From NCBI GenBank assembly GCA_013407085.1, contig JACCGJ010019446.1, positions 41,594-105,593 on the forward strand: a DNA stretch of 64,000 bases, read 5' to 3'. Numbering within the stretch: position 1 is the first letter of the stretch; every line of letters starts with the position of its first letter. Shown one piece after another: positions 14,149 to 25,159 of this stretch. The notes below the pieces were generated by a model that saw only the letters and a program-made list of their open reading frames with translations, was not told where the DNA came from and searched no databases. Both the position numbers and the translations under genes were made by a program. Source of the stretch: Atriophallophorus winterbourni. Its lineage: Eukaryota; Platyhelminthes; Trematoda; Plagiorchiida; Microphallidae.

Positions 14149-15760
14149 TCGCCACCTGTGCTGTGTTGGACCACTCGATCGCAACATCCTGTGGACTGGA
14201 TACCAAAATGGGGATAATAAAACAATACAAAAATCCACCTTGACAGGAATCGGCACACAACTTTTTGTTGTTAGTGCAGACGGTGCCTGGATGTTTGCTG
14301 GCGGTAGGTGGGACAACCGCTTAGCAATTTACAATATACATCGCTCCAGATTAGAAGCTCTTCTAACCAGTCCTCATTTGGATTCAATATCGTGCCTGGC
14401 GATCGATACAATCGACGGTCTTGAAGATGCTAACCCCTTTTTGGGTATCCCAGACTTATCACATCGTCGAGGCAGTGTTGGTAGTAATGCACCGTCACAA
14501 CTTCCTAATCAGACTCCAAAATGCTTCGGTGATTCATTGAAGGAACTATCAAATGCAACGAGATACCTCATAACAGGTAGTAAAGACGGTACTTGCGCCA
14601 TTTGGGATTTCGATATTGCAGACAAAGTGGTGAGCAATGAAGAAAATGTTGATAGTACTGTTAATAGAATGTCTACCTCATATTTCACGAATGTGTGTGA
14701 CGTTACAATCGCTACTAGCTCAGGGACTTTAAAGACAGATGCGGAGTTATGCGCTGTTGACGAATGCACGGGTTCTACCGCTATCTCAAATACACTTAAT
14801 TTTGTTCAACAGCAAAATGGATATTCGGAAATATTATCGAGTCCCGACCTTGAATTGCAGCAGCTTCAAGCGTGTCACTTGCCTCAGATCGGAACAGCTT
14901 CAGTGTACCAGCAAACGGGTTGTGCATATTTTCCCCCAAGTGTCAATCCGTCACGTAGCAAACCGCTTGCAAAATTGATCAACTTTTTTCATGCAAACGC
15001 AAACGGAGATCCCATATCATCTGTCGCTCTCAATACCAGTCTGGATAGCGCTTTAGCTGTAACGGAATTCACGCATCACGTGTATCTATTCTCTATCTAC
15101 AGAACAAGTTGGTCGCGCGTACTTTTGCTAGATGGGATTCCAAGTTACCTGAATGAGCTCACTTCCTTCTATCGTACCAGGCTCAGGAGACGCGATGTTT
15201 CAACTATCCGAATCCATCGTGTTCATCATCTGATGATATCTTCGCATACCGGCATGATTTATATTCAGTGGAATCAGTTACCACTTTTCGAACATCCAGA
15301 TTTGTTTGAAGCATCTGACTGCTGGAATCCTGGTCCGTGGATAAGCATTTGTACACCAAACGGTGACCTCATTTCCCGAAAGTTCCTTTTCTCAGGTTCT
15401 TCAGAATTCCTATTATTATCAGAAAGAGAACGGGCAAACACGTTGGTTACGAGAATGCTGCTTACTTCAAATTTATATGCTGACAAATTTGAACGCACGC
15501 AAGCCATCCGCCCATATTTACTCGTAAGCACATCCAGTGGTCATCTTATCGTACTCTCTGCCACCGATTTGCAAACAGTTCGTTGTCTGTCCTTGAAAAG
15601 TCCAATTATGGATATCGCCCTCAGTCCAACCTTGAGCAGAGTCGGAAATATTATATCGGGTTTGCATCTTTTCATCGCAATGTCTAATGGACGTCTGGTT
15701 GCTTGTCAGCCGGGGCTAGTAACGCAAACCTCAAATACGGATGAGGAATCTGAGAAGTAA
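14149..15760 (+). CDS. Neurobeachin/LRBA-like protein, terminal exon (WD40 region)
   Basis: Last coding exon, 536 codons plus stop TAA at 15758-15760. The acceptor follows CTATAG at 14148, and the first base completes the asparagine codon started by exon d. The segments LFVVSADGAWMFAGGRWDN with RLAIYNIHRSRLEALL, and YLITGSKDGTCAIWDFD, are WD40-type strands typical of the neurobeachin C-terminus. Later segments such as LLVSTSSGHLIVLSATDLQT and LFIAMSNGRLVACQPG add further blades. A long loop separates the early blades, so the propeller is more divergent than in vertebrates. The open frame of 557 codons begins 62 bases upstream inside the intron, which is chance. Antisense LINE copies fill the preceding 6.7-kb intron. 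Confidence 0.93.
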
Positions 15761-15927
15761 TATATACAGACGTGCATATCATCCTGGCGATCAGAAGCGT
15801 AAAGAATGGAATTCGTGAAAGACACTCAAATTTTCTGGTGATGATACATTGTTTTAAAATCAGGAAAACAGTCGCTATCTGAGATCAATTTTTCACTTTT
15901 TTTACAAAACGTTTGTTGTGATTTATT

Positions 15928-15933
15928 AATAAA
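15928..15933 (+). terminator. Polyadenylation signal of BEACH gene
   Basis: AATAAA lies 168 bp after the stop codon on the gene's strand, and the sequence downstream is T-rich. It is the first canonical hexamer after the stop, so it is the likely 3' end signal. Confidence 0.6.
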
Positions 15934-15959
15934 AGATTATCACTAGATATTCGAAATTG

Positions 15960-16840
15960 TTTTCTAACTGTATAACTGAATTTAGTATTTAGTGTAATTA
16001 TTAGTTTGTACTGGTTTTGTTATTTTTTCTCGACAACAAAATCTCTAAGAATGTGAAGGGGTGGACTTTCCAGCCAAAGTCTTTCAAGCAGCAGACAATT
16101 AAGAACCACCTACTGTGAGTTCAAGGCATCGCCTCTGTTCATGAAGTGTCCATCATTATAGAGCACTTATTGAATTCCCGTTTGGCGTCAATTTAGCCTG
16201 ACCCCATGTTGTGTGCACGAAGTTTTCTAATAGATAAATAAGTTGCGTTCAACTGACAATCGCTGCAACCGTAGTGAAGTAGTTATTTGTTTTGCTAGCT
16301 TCTATTGCATTCTGACGAGCATAATTTTCATCAAACGTGAATACGTTTTTTGCAAATAAATAAATAAATAAATGACAATAAACCTTATAAGTAAATTTAA
16401 CTGCGAATTGTCTCTGTTCTATGGTTTGATTGGGATCATTGATCTTAAATTCAAAATCTTGATTGTACCACTATTAGGATTTATTCAGGAATCGCTTTCA
16501 ACTTTTGCAAACTGTTGGATGGAATGTAATTTAAAGCCGAGAGAAGCGTGATTATTTAACATCCGCTGCATATCGCTGTGTGAAATGCGAAAAAATATGT
16601 CGGCCTGAAAGATGAAAATAAAAACATAATACATACACCATATAGCCAAACTCATCAAAAATGCCTCAAGAATGGTTTCGGGCTTTGAAATTATCTGTAA
16701 AGTCAGTACGATTAAGTGATTTATGCTTTCAACTAGATGATGAATAGTAGACATCGTGGAATTCTGAAATTACTATTAACGTCATCTCATACAACCCTGT
16801 GATCATCCACTGCTTGTCTGTCGTATTGGCATCCTTTATC
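15960..16840. other. Intergenic, nothing recognised
   Basis: Downstream of the BEACH gene. There is a short AAAT-type run near 16357-16374. No coding or RNA feature is supported. Confidence 0.5.
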
Positions 16841-16925
16841 GTATTACCTCTGCCTGATGAGTACAAACAACATGTAACCGGTCAGCTGTGTGCGATTGCA
16901 ACTCAGTTGTTCGAGTTCACAAATG
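16840..16925 (+). repeat. Hammerhead-bearing repeat, copy C
   Basis: The sense strand shows an intact CUGAUGA box at 16854-16860, then GUAC, loop AAACA, ACAU, GUAA in place of GAAA, stem III ACCGGU and GUC, with GTGTGTGCGATTGC downstream. Stem II and stem I pairing have decayed. It belongs to the same subfamily as copies A, B and D to H. Confidence 0.75.
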
Positions 16926-16929
16926 CGTT

Positions 16930-18635
16930 TATATGGAACAGGGTAAAAGGAGTTAAAAGTGCTTAAAATCAACACAAGTATACTGAACTTGAACAGCTTT
17001 CATGGCAGGTTTGACCATGTTGCATGGATGGAGGGTAATTTGGGTGTGATGTAGCGGGACTAGCAACATGTTGCTCACATAGAATCTCAGTCACCTTATT
17101 CTCAATGTAGCAATAAAGGGGAAGTACGGTTCTATCCTATTCCTATGCAAACGAACTAGCAAAACCGAATGATGGTAAAGAGCCCAGCAGTAAAATTTTC
17201 ACTGACAGTAAAATTTAAGGAACTCAGAAATAGATAAAAATGTCAAGACTGCGGATTGCAGTATTCCATTGCTTAAAGTTTCCATTGAATAGCTTTATCG
17301 ATCGCTCGATTGAAAAACAAATACATTCCAGGCTCGATATAATAGGAAAATAGATTGGTAACTATATCTAAAGCAGACATATATAGATTTATTAATAATT
17401 TGATTGGAAGAATTGTTTTTATCCGAGGCATACGTTTCAAGCTTGTACCTTTTTGTTGCATCCAGATTCTTCGATTTCCTTTCATTGCTAATTGAGAAAA
17501 CATGCTGCCTATCTCTCATGTTGAGTGTTTTGACCGGACAAGCGTTTCGCCTGACATTACCGTTTAAAGGTCGAAAATGACACCGAAAGAAATATAGGTT
17601 TAAAATGTATATTCGAGCCAAATATTCATTTTCATCCTACTAAATCTGATTTCAATTTTGCCAGTTCATAACTATGATATTTATAATGAGGAGTTTTAGC
17701 ATCCCGACATAAGTAGGAGTTCACAAAATGGGGTTGATAAATTTATTGTGTAAAAATTGATATTATGTCGTTTTCGTAATTATCTTAAGTACATCATTTC
17801 AATGACTTTTTCATATTTTTGAACGATTTTTATGCTCTACAGATATTTTATGCTTGTTTGAGTCCGCTCTATCAACTGATTTTGAAACAAATCATTCATT
17901 GATATTCTTTCGCATTTCATGAAAGACTTTTATGCTCACAACATATCGAATCAACCTTTTCGTCTTATTTTGAGAGAATCGAGGCTATTTTGCTGCAAAG
18001 TGCTGTTCATGCAGGCGTTTATTCAGTCATGTCCCTGGATATGCCGAATGCTTGGTAACCGCCACGTACGTATAGCATCAACAAGACTGGGTATATATGC
18101 GTATCGACAATACGGCAATACGTAGAAAAATCATTCAGAGTACCTTCTCGGGCAAATGCTCGGTATCACTAAATCGTGAACGCGAAATATGTTTAACCAA
18201 CCATTAAAAAATCCATCGTATTATCCAATTCATCACAAGTTATTCGCAGATTTAAGCGCAGTGTCATTTTAAATTGGCAAACTGCTACTTTCAGATGGTT
18301 GATTGCTGTCCATGTGCAGACATCCCCATTCTTTTCTCTTTATTTTGATTTGTGTGTACGTCAAAATTAAAAATCGGAAGCAACATTAATTAAGTGTAAT
18401 TGCACACAAGACGCTTTATCACATTTAAATTTTCCGAAGGTTCGTTTGGTCACGAAAAATAACATCAGGTTTGCATGGATCGTACCAATTCATCATCATC
18501 ATCATCAGAGACAGCAATAAACCCGTAGTATGTACCACAAATTTAACTGATTAGAGAATGCAAACTTTATGGAATTAATATTGAATTATCATTATTAGGA
18601 AATGGCGCGAATCAGTTCTTTCACAGACTTTCATA
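16930..18635. other. Intergenic, nothing recognised
   Basis: Short overlapping frames at 17273-17621 and 17919-18125 have no motif. A CAT-type run lies at about 18491-18506. Nothing else could be assigned. Confidence 0.5.
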
Positions 18636-18639
18636 TGCT

Positions 18640-18745
18640 GTAAAGAGATATGGTTAACGTGTCATTATGGGCCGCTGTGAATGATATGACTTTTAACACA
18701 TGGAAATGCAAGATGCCCCACTCTCGCAAGAATTTTCCATGGGCG

Positions 18746-18789
<44 letters not shown>

Positions 18790-19400
18790 ATATCGGGAGG
18801 CCAGCAAGTTTTTACTAATCTTTCGTAGAATATTTGAAACATTCTTACTGGTAGCGTTAAGAAAGATAGCGAATGTCTTCCTTCTCTCCACAATGCAGTG
18901 TGAAATTACGGTCTCAGCTCCTTGGCTTCGAAAATAAATTGCTTCCTCTCCAATTAAATTTATCACCTGGCAACACAGTTAGTATTGGGTCTTCGTAATG
19001 TTCCTTACACCGAAAGATCGCAACGTTTGAGTCTATGTGACTTCACCAAAAGGATGATACGGCGCGTTATTATTATTGTCTTGAGAATTGTGTCTAACGA
19101 AGGACATCCACTAAGACACTTGTTTTAACAGTTTGGTGAGAGAGTAACACTTAGTTATACCTTATTACTTTGCATCCCAAGTTCCCGTATTGATTTTCCG
19201 CACCAGCTTGTGCCGTATCAGCTATATTTTTATGTAATTCCCTACCTCGACGCCTGGTGCACTTTCTTTGTCTGGCAATATTTAAAACGAAATTTCGCCT
19301 ATATATGCATATGAACATCATTAGCGAGCCATGCATTTGGTAAACTCTACTCGTTATATAGTATCATTTTTCACATTCTTATTCTTACCGTAATCCTTGA
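18640..19400 (+). mobile_element. CR1-like LINE, 3' end fragment with TA-repeat insert
   Basis: The + strand matches the reverse complement of 55330-56170. It has WAAVNDMTFNTWKCKM, then RIFETFLLVALRKIANV, then LGLRNVPYTER-like coding, and the 3' part with TTCCCGTATTGATTTTCC and AATTCCCTACCTCGA. The end signature ACCGTAATCCTTGAAAAA lies near 19390. A TA-then-TG microsatellite at about 18749-18790 replaces part of the ORF. It is a decayed 5'-truncated copy of the family that is near full length at 55.3-59.9 kb. Confidence 0.75.
18749..18790. repeat. TA/TG microsatellite
   Basis: About 14 TA units followed by five TG units and TATA. It sits inside the LINE fragment in place of ORF sequence. Confidence 0.9.
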
Positions 19401-19879
19401 AAAACTGCAATCGTATTATTCAACTTATTACTTCAAATGCCTAAGCGCCACTATGAATTAAACGATGAAAACCTATACTTCCAGACACAACATTTATGTA
19501 TCTCAAATCTCTTACAAGTTTGAAGCCAAGCTATGTGGAGTTGGAAAAACTTTACATTACCCTTTGAAATTTAGGTATAAGAATCATGAGGGAACGTTTG
19601 TGTGTTATCGAAACACTTTTTCGATAAAATACCGTAATGATTTGTAAATTTCATGTAATATTAATCACGAAGTGTTATTTATTATCGCTTGCGCCCATTT
19701 GGATAAATCAGCGTATAAACACTTCGAATATAATCACCGCCATTCTATGAGCATTTTCTCATATATATCACATCGTTTATATTGTAACAGATGATTTTAT
19801 TTCAAGTTACAATGAAGTAAAACCACGAAACATAGATACATGCTGGCCGTCATTTTGATTCTAGAAAGAAAGAAAGATT

Positions 19880-20490
19880 CGAAGAGTTATGGTTAAATCG
19901 CGAACACTTTAAAACTTCACATGATTATGCTATGAATTAAAATGTGCAAAGAACGTATATAACGAGTTTATCAAATGCTTGGCTCATCAATTATATTCTT
20001 TTGCTATGTAGTTCCTATTTGGCTTCAAATATCGCCATGCACAGATAGTCGACAACATGTTGAGGTGAAGAATTTCATATAAATGTGAACAAGTACTGCA
20101 AAAATGTCACCAATAATTATTGTGTGAGCTTGCGATGTAGATGAATAGCGTATATCTGTGTATCAGTTTTTGACCACAATTAGAAACAGGTGACATAGTG
20201 GATGTCCTTCGTTGACACATTTTTTAGGTAAGGATATAACGTGGAGTATCCTCCTTCGGATGAATTCAGATAGACCCGAGCGTCGCAAGCTTTCAAAGTA
20301 TGTAACATTACGAAGATTCATTACTAACTTTGCGATAAATATTATCGAACATGGCAATATCATTCTGGAGATAAGAAATCCGGACCTCTACTGTATACTC
20401 CATCTTTAGACAAAGATAAACATCCATTATCCTCGATAACGTTACTGGCGAGAAACTTTCAAATAATCTTCAAAGTATTTGTGACTACTC
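19880..20490 (-). mobile_element. CR1-like LINE, 3' end fragment
   Basis: Similarity to 55335-55950 in the same orientation. It includes the end signature near 19885-19895, then GTGGATGTCCTTCGTTGACA, the GTATCCTCCTTCGG stretch, and GATAACGTTACTGGCGAGAA near 20430. The copy lies tail to tail with the fragment at 18.6-19.4 kb, forming a 2-kb imperfect inverted pair. The adjoining SINE begins about 40 bp further right. Confidence 0.75.
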
Positions 20491-20529
20491 ATTCGTGCCT
20501 ATCGAACAATTCACAACGTTGATCACGAC

Positions 20530-20670
20530 GGTCCATAATGGAAGCACTTGACTCTAGTTTCGCTCTTATTTGCGCTCATCAGCAGTGCATATCCTCCACC
20601 TCGGTTTGGATTTGAATCCCGACCACCATTGTAGTCCCACGCCTTAACGACCTGGGCTACCGTCCACCGT
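20530..20670 (-). repeat. tRNA-derived SINE carrying a hammerhead ribozyme
   Basis: On the minus strand a tRNA-like head (20608-20665) carries an A box TAGCCCAGGTCG (20648-20659) and a B box GGGATTCAAATCC (20608-20620), the internal RNA polymerase III promoter of tRNA-derived SINEs. Thirteen bases downstream begins a hammerhead motif (20540-20594). This arrangement of Pol III promoter plus hammerhead is known from the schistosome Sm-alpha repeats. The 3' limit of the SINE is not defined because only one copy was found in the window. Confidence 0.8.
20540..20594 (-). ncRNA. Hammerhead ribozyme (type I), full consensus core
   Basis: Reading 5'->3' on the minus strand: stem I strand GGA, bulge UAU, GCACU; one G; the box CUGAUGA (20576-20582); stem II GCGC, loop AAAUAA, GAGC (three of four pairs); GAA; stem III ACU with two-base loop AG and AGU; cleavage base C (end of triplet GUC, 20550-20552); then A and AGUGC, U, UCC closing stem I. 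Stem I thus has five Watson-Crick pairs, an internal loop and three more pairs, as in natural type I hammerheads. All catalytic-core bases are present. The main doubts are one G-A pair at the stem I junction and one stem II mismatch. Confidence 0.8.
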
Positions 20671-21149
20671 TTGACCGATCGCAATTAAGCGTTTTATGAA
20701 CTGTTCTCCAGACTGGCACATTTGAGTAGCTTTGTTTGCCCGACCAGTTCAGAAGGAGCCAGCAACATCTGTTGTGGTCGCCCAACCGAACAGATCTCCG
20801 TTCTTAAAAGTATCCTTATCAATCTGCTGGTTCGTATATACACATTCAGTTAACAAACTGTGCTCTTAATCTTTTTATCAATCCATAATCCAAGTTCATC
20901 ATCATGGACAGCATTAAACGGGCATGACGTAAAGAATGCCTAATTGCAATGCAATCATTACATGGTAAAATTTCTAAAAAGTGATAGGTCAGAATGAGAC
21001 CTCGAAAGCTAATGAACCTATAGAAGATTAGGCACAGACACAATTGGATGAGGTGCCTACACCTCGAATCAAACATGCATTCAAGCAAGTGTTGTGAACG
21101 AGTAGAGTGGCATCACCATGACAGCTTCATTGTGGTTTTCACCACCCCA

Positions 21150-21295
21150 CATCATGACAAGCTTCCCTTGTCATTTAACGTTTTAGGGTAGGTTTCATCT
21201 ATTACCTTCCCATTCGCGTTTGATATTATCTGTCAATTCGATTGTCGACGGGTGAGCTTTATAGTGTCTGGATCTTGTACTTTGTTGTTGACAGA
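21150..21295 (-). mobile_element. CR1-like LINE, ORF1 fragment
   Basis: Similar to 58335-58480: the shared stretches include ACGTTTTAGGGTAGG, CTATTACCTTCCCATTCGCG and TTGATATTATCTGTCAATTC. On the minus strand this encodes part of the ORF1 core (consensus GPKPLKLTFLT). It is very short and degraded. Confidence 0.6.
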
Positions 21296-21299
21296 CTGA

Positions 21300-22330
21300 G
21301 GAATCGTGCAGAAATCCATCTCAAAGTAACCTAATTTGCAATGCGTTGCTCACCCACTCAGAATTTACACTCATCAAACAATTTCTTGCAAGTCGTTTTA
21401 TCCAGAGTAGACAGTAAATGTTATGTTAAGTGAACCTCGAAACCTGACTAGGTCCAAAGGTCAGAAATCCTGTAAGGATTTGAGGTGCGGTAGATATGAG
21501 TATCAAGCATTTCATCGGTAATTTCGATTGCGTCATGATTGCTCCACTGAAAATCACTCCCTGATTCATTGATTGAACAACGTGGTTCTTTGAACGAACC
21601 ATATATAATTGTGACTCCGAGTATAACTATGCTCAACGCATTCGTTTCTTTAATGAATATTTTTATATATCTCGGAATGCTTCGTTTCTAGCATTTCTAG
21701 CATAACAGGCTTTTGTTTGATATACTAGTTGGCTTGAACTGTTTCGAAATTGTGTCAAAATTTTGCATGAATGTTCAGCATTTTGTAACAATTTTTGTTA
21801 TTATAACAATTAGCAAACTTGAAACTTATCTGATCATACTGTTTTATTCATAGGCAAATATTCAACCACAATTAGTTCTGAATCGCATGATAACATATTC
21901 TGGTTCAGTTAGCTAATTTGAAGAAAAGGGGGTGATGTTATGTCACTAAATTGTGTCAGGGAAATTTGCTTTAGTAACAGACATTGTATTATTCGTTGTA
22001 TCATAACCATGTTGCGGTAGCTTACAATGATTTTAAATGATACCGATAGATTTATTATTAATATTATTATTATTATTATTATTAATATTATTATTTCTGT
22101 AAGCTTCCGTGGCAGACGCGTGTTTTTCCAGCGAATGGATGATACTATCGGTGAAAATCGAAGATCTTATTTATAGTACTTTGACTTCTTTGGTTAAAAG
22201 TTCGATTCTATACCCGTAATGAATTCTGCGACAGCATTTTCATGTCTGATATAATTCAACTGATGGCTACTAAATTGGTTGAGATCATGCACTACACATG
22301 ACAATCGCACACAATTTAGCTTATTGTTTT
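21300..22330. other. Intergenic, simple repeat only
   Basis: An ATT-type microsatellite lies at about 22054-22096. No gene motif was seen in the rest. Confidence 0.55.
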
Positions 22331-22337
22331 TGGAGAG

Positions 22338-22604
22338 TTGAAACTGCTACAGCTGTACAGCCGCACCAATCGCCTTAAACAATCACTTGATTATGATATT
22401 TACGAAATGCTTGAACGCATTCCGGAGTATGCACACGTGAAGCTCAGAATAATCATCAATCCTAGTTCTTTCGTTTTAGATTCAATCGTAACAGCAGTGG
22501 AAACGGTGCCGTTTCATGATCCTTTACGTGCTGTGTTCACCTTGCGTTTTGCAACGCCAGGTGGCCATCTTGGAAGGGAGATTACTTTGGTAAACACATT
22601 TTGA
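22338..22604 (+). CDS. Unidentified open frame, possible exon or element remnant
   Basis: An 88-codon frame with balanced amino-acid composition and higher GC than its surroundings (segments YDIYEMLERIPEYAHVKLRI and VETVPFHDPLRAVFTLRFA). A plausible acceptor CTACAG precedes 22359 and a GTAAAC donor follows TTG at about 22587. I do not recognise the product. It has no in-frame continuation found nearby, and the next few hundred bases include repeat-like DNA near 22610-22700 that resembles 27285-27345. It could be an exon, a retroelement remnant or chance. Confidence 0.25.
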   Translation: MKLLQLYSRTNRLKQSLDYDIYEMLERIPEYAHVKLRIIINPSSFVLDSIVTAVETVPFHDPLRAVFTLRFATPGGHLGREITLVNTF

Positions 22605-23300
22605 ACCTGTAAGCCACTGTTGCATAAGGCTGACACGACCAACCTGTTTAATCGTATTGTGACCCCTGGTGAACATCTGGTCACGTATCACAACATTTCC
22701 GTTTCATCGTTTCAACAATTACAGCATTACCCCCCCCCACGCGGTTCGCATACATTTATTTAATCTCGATTCATCTCTGAAATCGGGCTGTCCAAAGCTC
22801 ATCGCATTCACCTAAGAATCTCTTAACACAAGAGAAAACTGATTGGTCAAACGCGTTTTTTACGCATAAGACGAGCAAAAAACACTCGCCTGTCTCATAT
22901 AAGCAAACCAAGTCACCACAAGTCTGTCCTGAAATATGTCTGTCCCGATTGACATTTCGATCTGATTTATCAATCGATTTCGTGCCAATCGGTGCACTTC
23001 AATTGCTTGTCACGCAGGGCTCGTTCGACCGACCTTGACCAATTGCACGTTGTTCGGTCGCAGCTGACGTTTATCATCTTCTCAGGTTTCCGAAGATGTC
23101 TAGTGCAGTCCTTCCAGGGCTAGAATAATTACTTACTCAATTATTAATAAAATCTGACTTTAAAACAACAATCTTGAATAATTACGGTTCACAGTTGTCG
23201 TCGTCTGTCTTTCCAGCGCTTCCTAATATTTTGTTTTGCCGGAGGGCGGTGTTTTGCATATTATTCAAACACTCGTGCTAACGAACTTCGTACCTCCATA
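22605..23300. other. Unassigned GC-richer segment
   Basis: Holds the words GACCAACCTGTTTAATCG (shared with 27298-27315), a run of nine C at about 22730, a TATA-like CATATAAGC near 22897 and AATAAAA near 23147. The order of promoter-like then polyadenylation-like words recalls an LTR, but no paired LTR or primer binding site is visible, so this is not called. Confidence 0.3.
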
Positions 23301-23309
23301 ATAAGCACC

Positions 23310-23475
23310 TACACATGCATGGGTTAGTTTTAAACCATGAGTTGAATCAAAAATACATACCACACCACCTGTTTCGTACTGTTTGTACTCATCGGGTATT
23401 GACGTGTAATCGGGACTTGAAACCGTGGAGAAATGGTAAAAACGAGATGAACGTGTAAGTTAGTGTTGGATAAGG
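23310..23475 (-). repeat. Hammerhead-bearing repeat, copy D
   Basis: On the minus strand: CTCGTTTTTACCATTTCTCC (the linker equivalent to CTTGTTTACC in other copies), then a box CCGAUGA, stem II GUAC/GUAC perfectly paired around AAACA, GAAA and stem III ACAGGU, at 23358-23403. The sequence past the cleavage site has diverged. One base change in the first box position would disable the core. Confidence 0.75.
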
Positions 23476-23479
23476 TTAA

Positions 23480-24375
23480 AAAAATAACCTGTTTGCTTGT
23501 ATTCCTATTAACCCTAAATTTCGTACACACCTGAACCGCATGGATCGAAATTTTAAACTCCAGGTATATTATTCTTTTATATATTTGTATATCCTTTTAT
23601 GTGGTACAGTTATTTGCTTTTTGCAATAAATGAATAAAAACTTATCATCAAGCACCAGAACTTTTAATGGTTTCAGTGAATTATTAAAATGCTTAGTAAA
23701 TCGTAGTTCTAGTTGCGTCTTAGTATGTCAGATCCTGACTGCAGAATAAACCGAAAGTTTAGTCTGGTCAAATAAGTTTGCTCGCTATGCTCAGGCAGCA
23801 TCCAGTGTTATCGGTTTTTCGTTTAAAATTACATGGCGATGTACCAGGGCATTAGTTGGCATATCTTATGATAACTTGGATGAAACACTGTGCTCTATAA
23901 TAATACGTCGGTAACAACCTGAAACTCAGTATCTCTAGATGCGATTCGTTAATATACTTCCCGTTTTCGGGAAGGAGTTTGGTGGTATAAATAGATTCGA
24001 GATATCAAATCTACGTGATCGTAGTTCAGTGGATCTGATAACAGGATTGAAACGAACAGATTGGTTATTTATCTCTACCTTGACATCAAATGTTTAAGAA
24101 TTCCGTCAAATTAATTAGTTCAAACGGATTTCGTCTATATTTCTAAGCTAGATTGCATTCATATTGTGAAGTGCATTATCGATTAGTCATAATCACGAGC
24201 TCTCGGGTGATGTATAGAACACCACCCTCTGGCACAACTCAAGAGCAGGAAGCACCGAAAAGACCGATGACAATCGCGATCCCGCAATAATGTGGGTTTT
24301 GGAATGATTGCATGCTAAAGATAACATCTTCGGAATACGAGGAAACAAGTCAACGTCAGCCGCCTTTGTACGATA
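23480..24375. other. Intergenic, nothing recognised
   Basis: No motif, RNA gene or known repeat was recognised. Confidence 0.45.
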
Positions 24376-24379
24376 TGCA

Positions 24380-24660
24380 ATTCGTCGGGGTTGGTCAAAC
24401 TAGCCCAAAGTAAAATGAGTCTGCAATGTCCGTTTGGCGCGAGACCGATTGGCGAATCACACCAAAGCGACAAACGTTACAGACATGTTCAGGACAGAGT
24501 TGTGGTGAGGTGTTTTGCTTATATAAGAAAGGTGAGTGTTATTACTTTTGTCGTGTATGTAATAAAAGCGTTTCACCAAATGGGGCCCTCTTGTGTTGCG
24601 AAATTCTTCGGTGAACATAATTAACTTTGGAAAATTTGACCTCGGGATTGCAAAATGGCA
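24380..24660 (+). pseudogene. Zinc-finger fragment, possibly LINE ORF1
   Basis: The frame around 24520-24614 reads CYYFCRVCNKSVSPNGALLC. Compare CMVCQKPVSPNA in the CR1-like ORF1 finger at 44.2 kb. Only this short stretch matches, and the following finger cysteines are lost, so assignment to LINE ORF1 is tentative. Confidence 0.35.
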
Positions 24661-25159
24661 CAACCGACAAGTTGGTTCTACACTCTGGGGATGACATGGT
24701 TAATGTTGGATCGAATGTATTCTAGCATGTGTGAACAAAGTGATAAACGGTAAAACAGGTTTGGATTCGATCGAAGTTACGTAACCCTGAAACCCTACTC
24801 CTACAAAATAGTATTTATTTCAAAAAATCAGTCGCTCAGAGGATAAGCGTACAATACCGACGCCATGGAAGAGCTACGCTCGGCGTTGAAAACAATAACA
24901 TCAATCTGTTTAAAATGTATGAGTTCCTCTCATGTATCAATCATACATTTTTTAGTGAGCCAGATAGCCACTCACACACACATCGCCAATATTTCGTCTG
25001 GTAAAACCACAATGCTGCAAACATTTTGTACACTTTCCGTAAAGCAATCCGTTAAACGTTACTGTACACTTTGTAACCCATCTGTAGTACCATGACAGCG
25101 ATACACTTGTTGATTTCTCGCAAACCATTACAAATGCAATCCCATCTTTCACAACAATT

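Noticed and set aside
18480..18510. CATCATCATCAG resembling an antisense CUGAUGA box
   Set aside because: It is a trinucleotide repeat without stems II and III.
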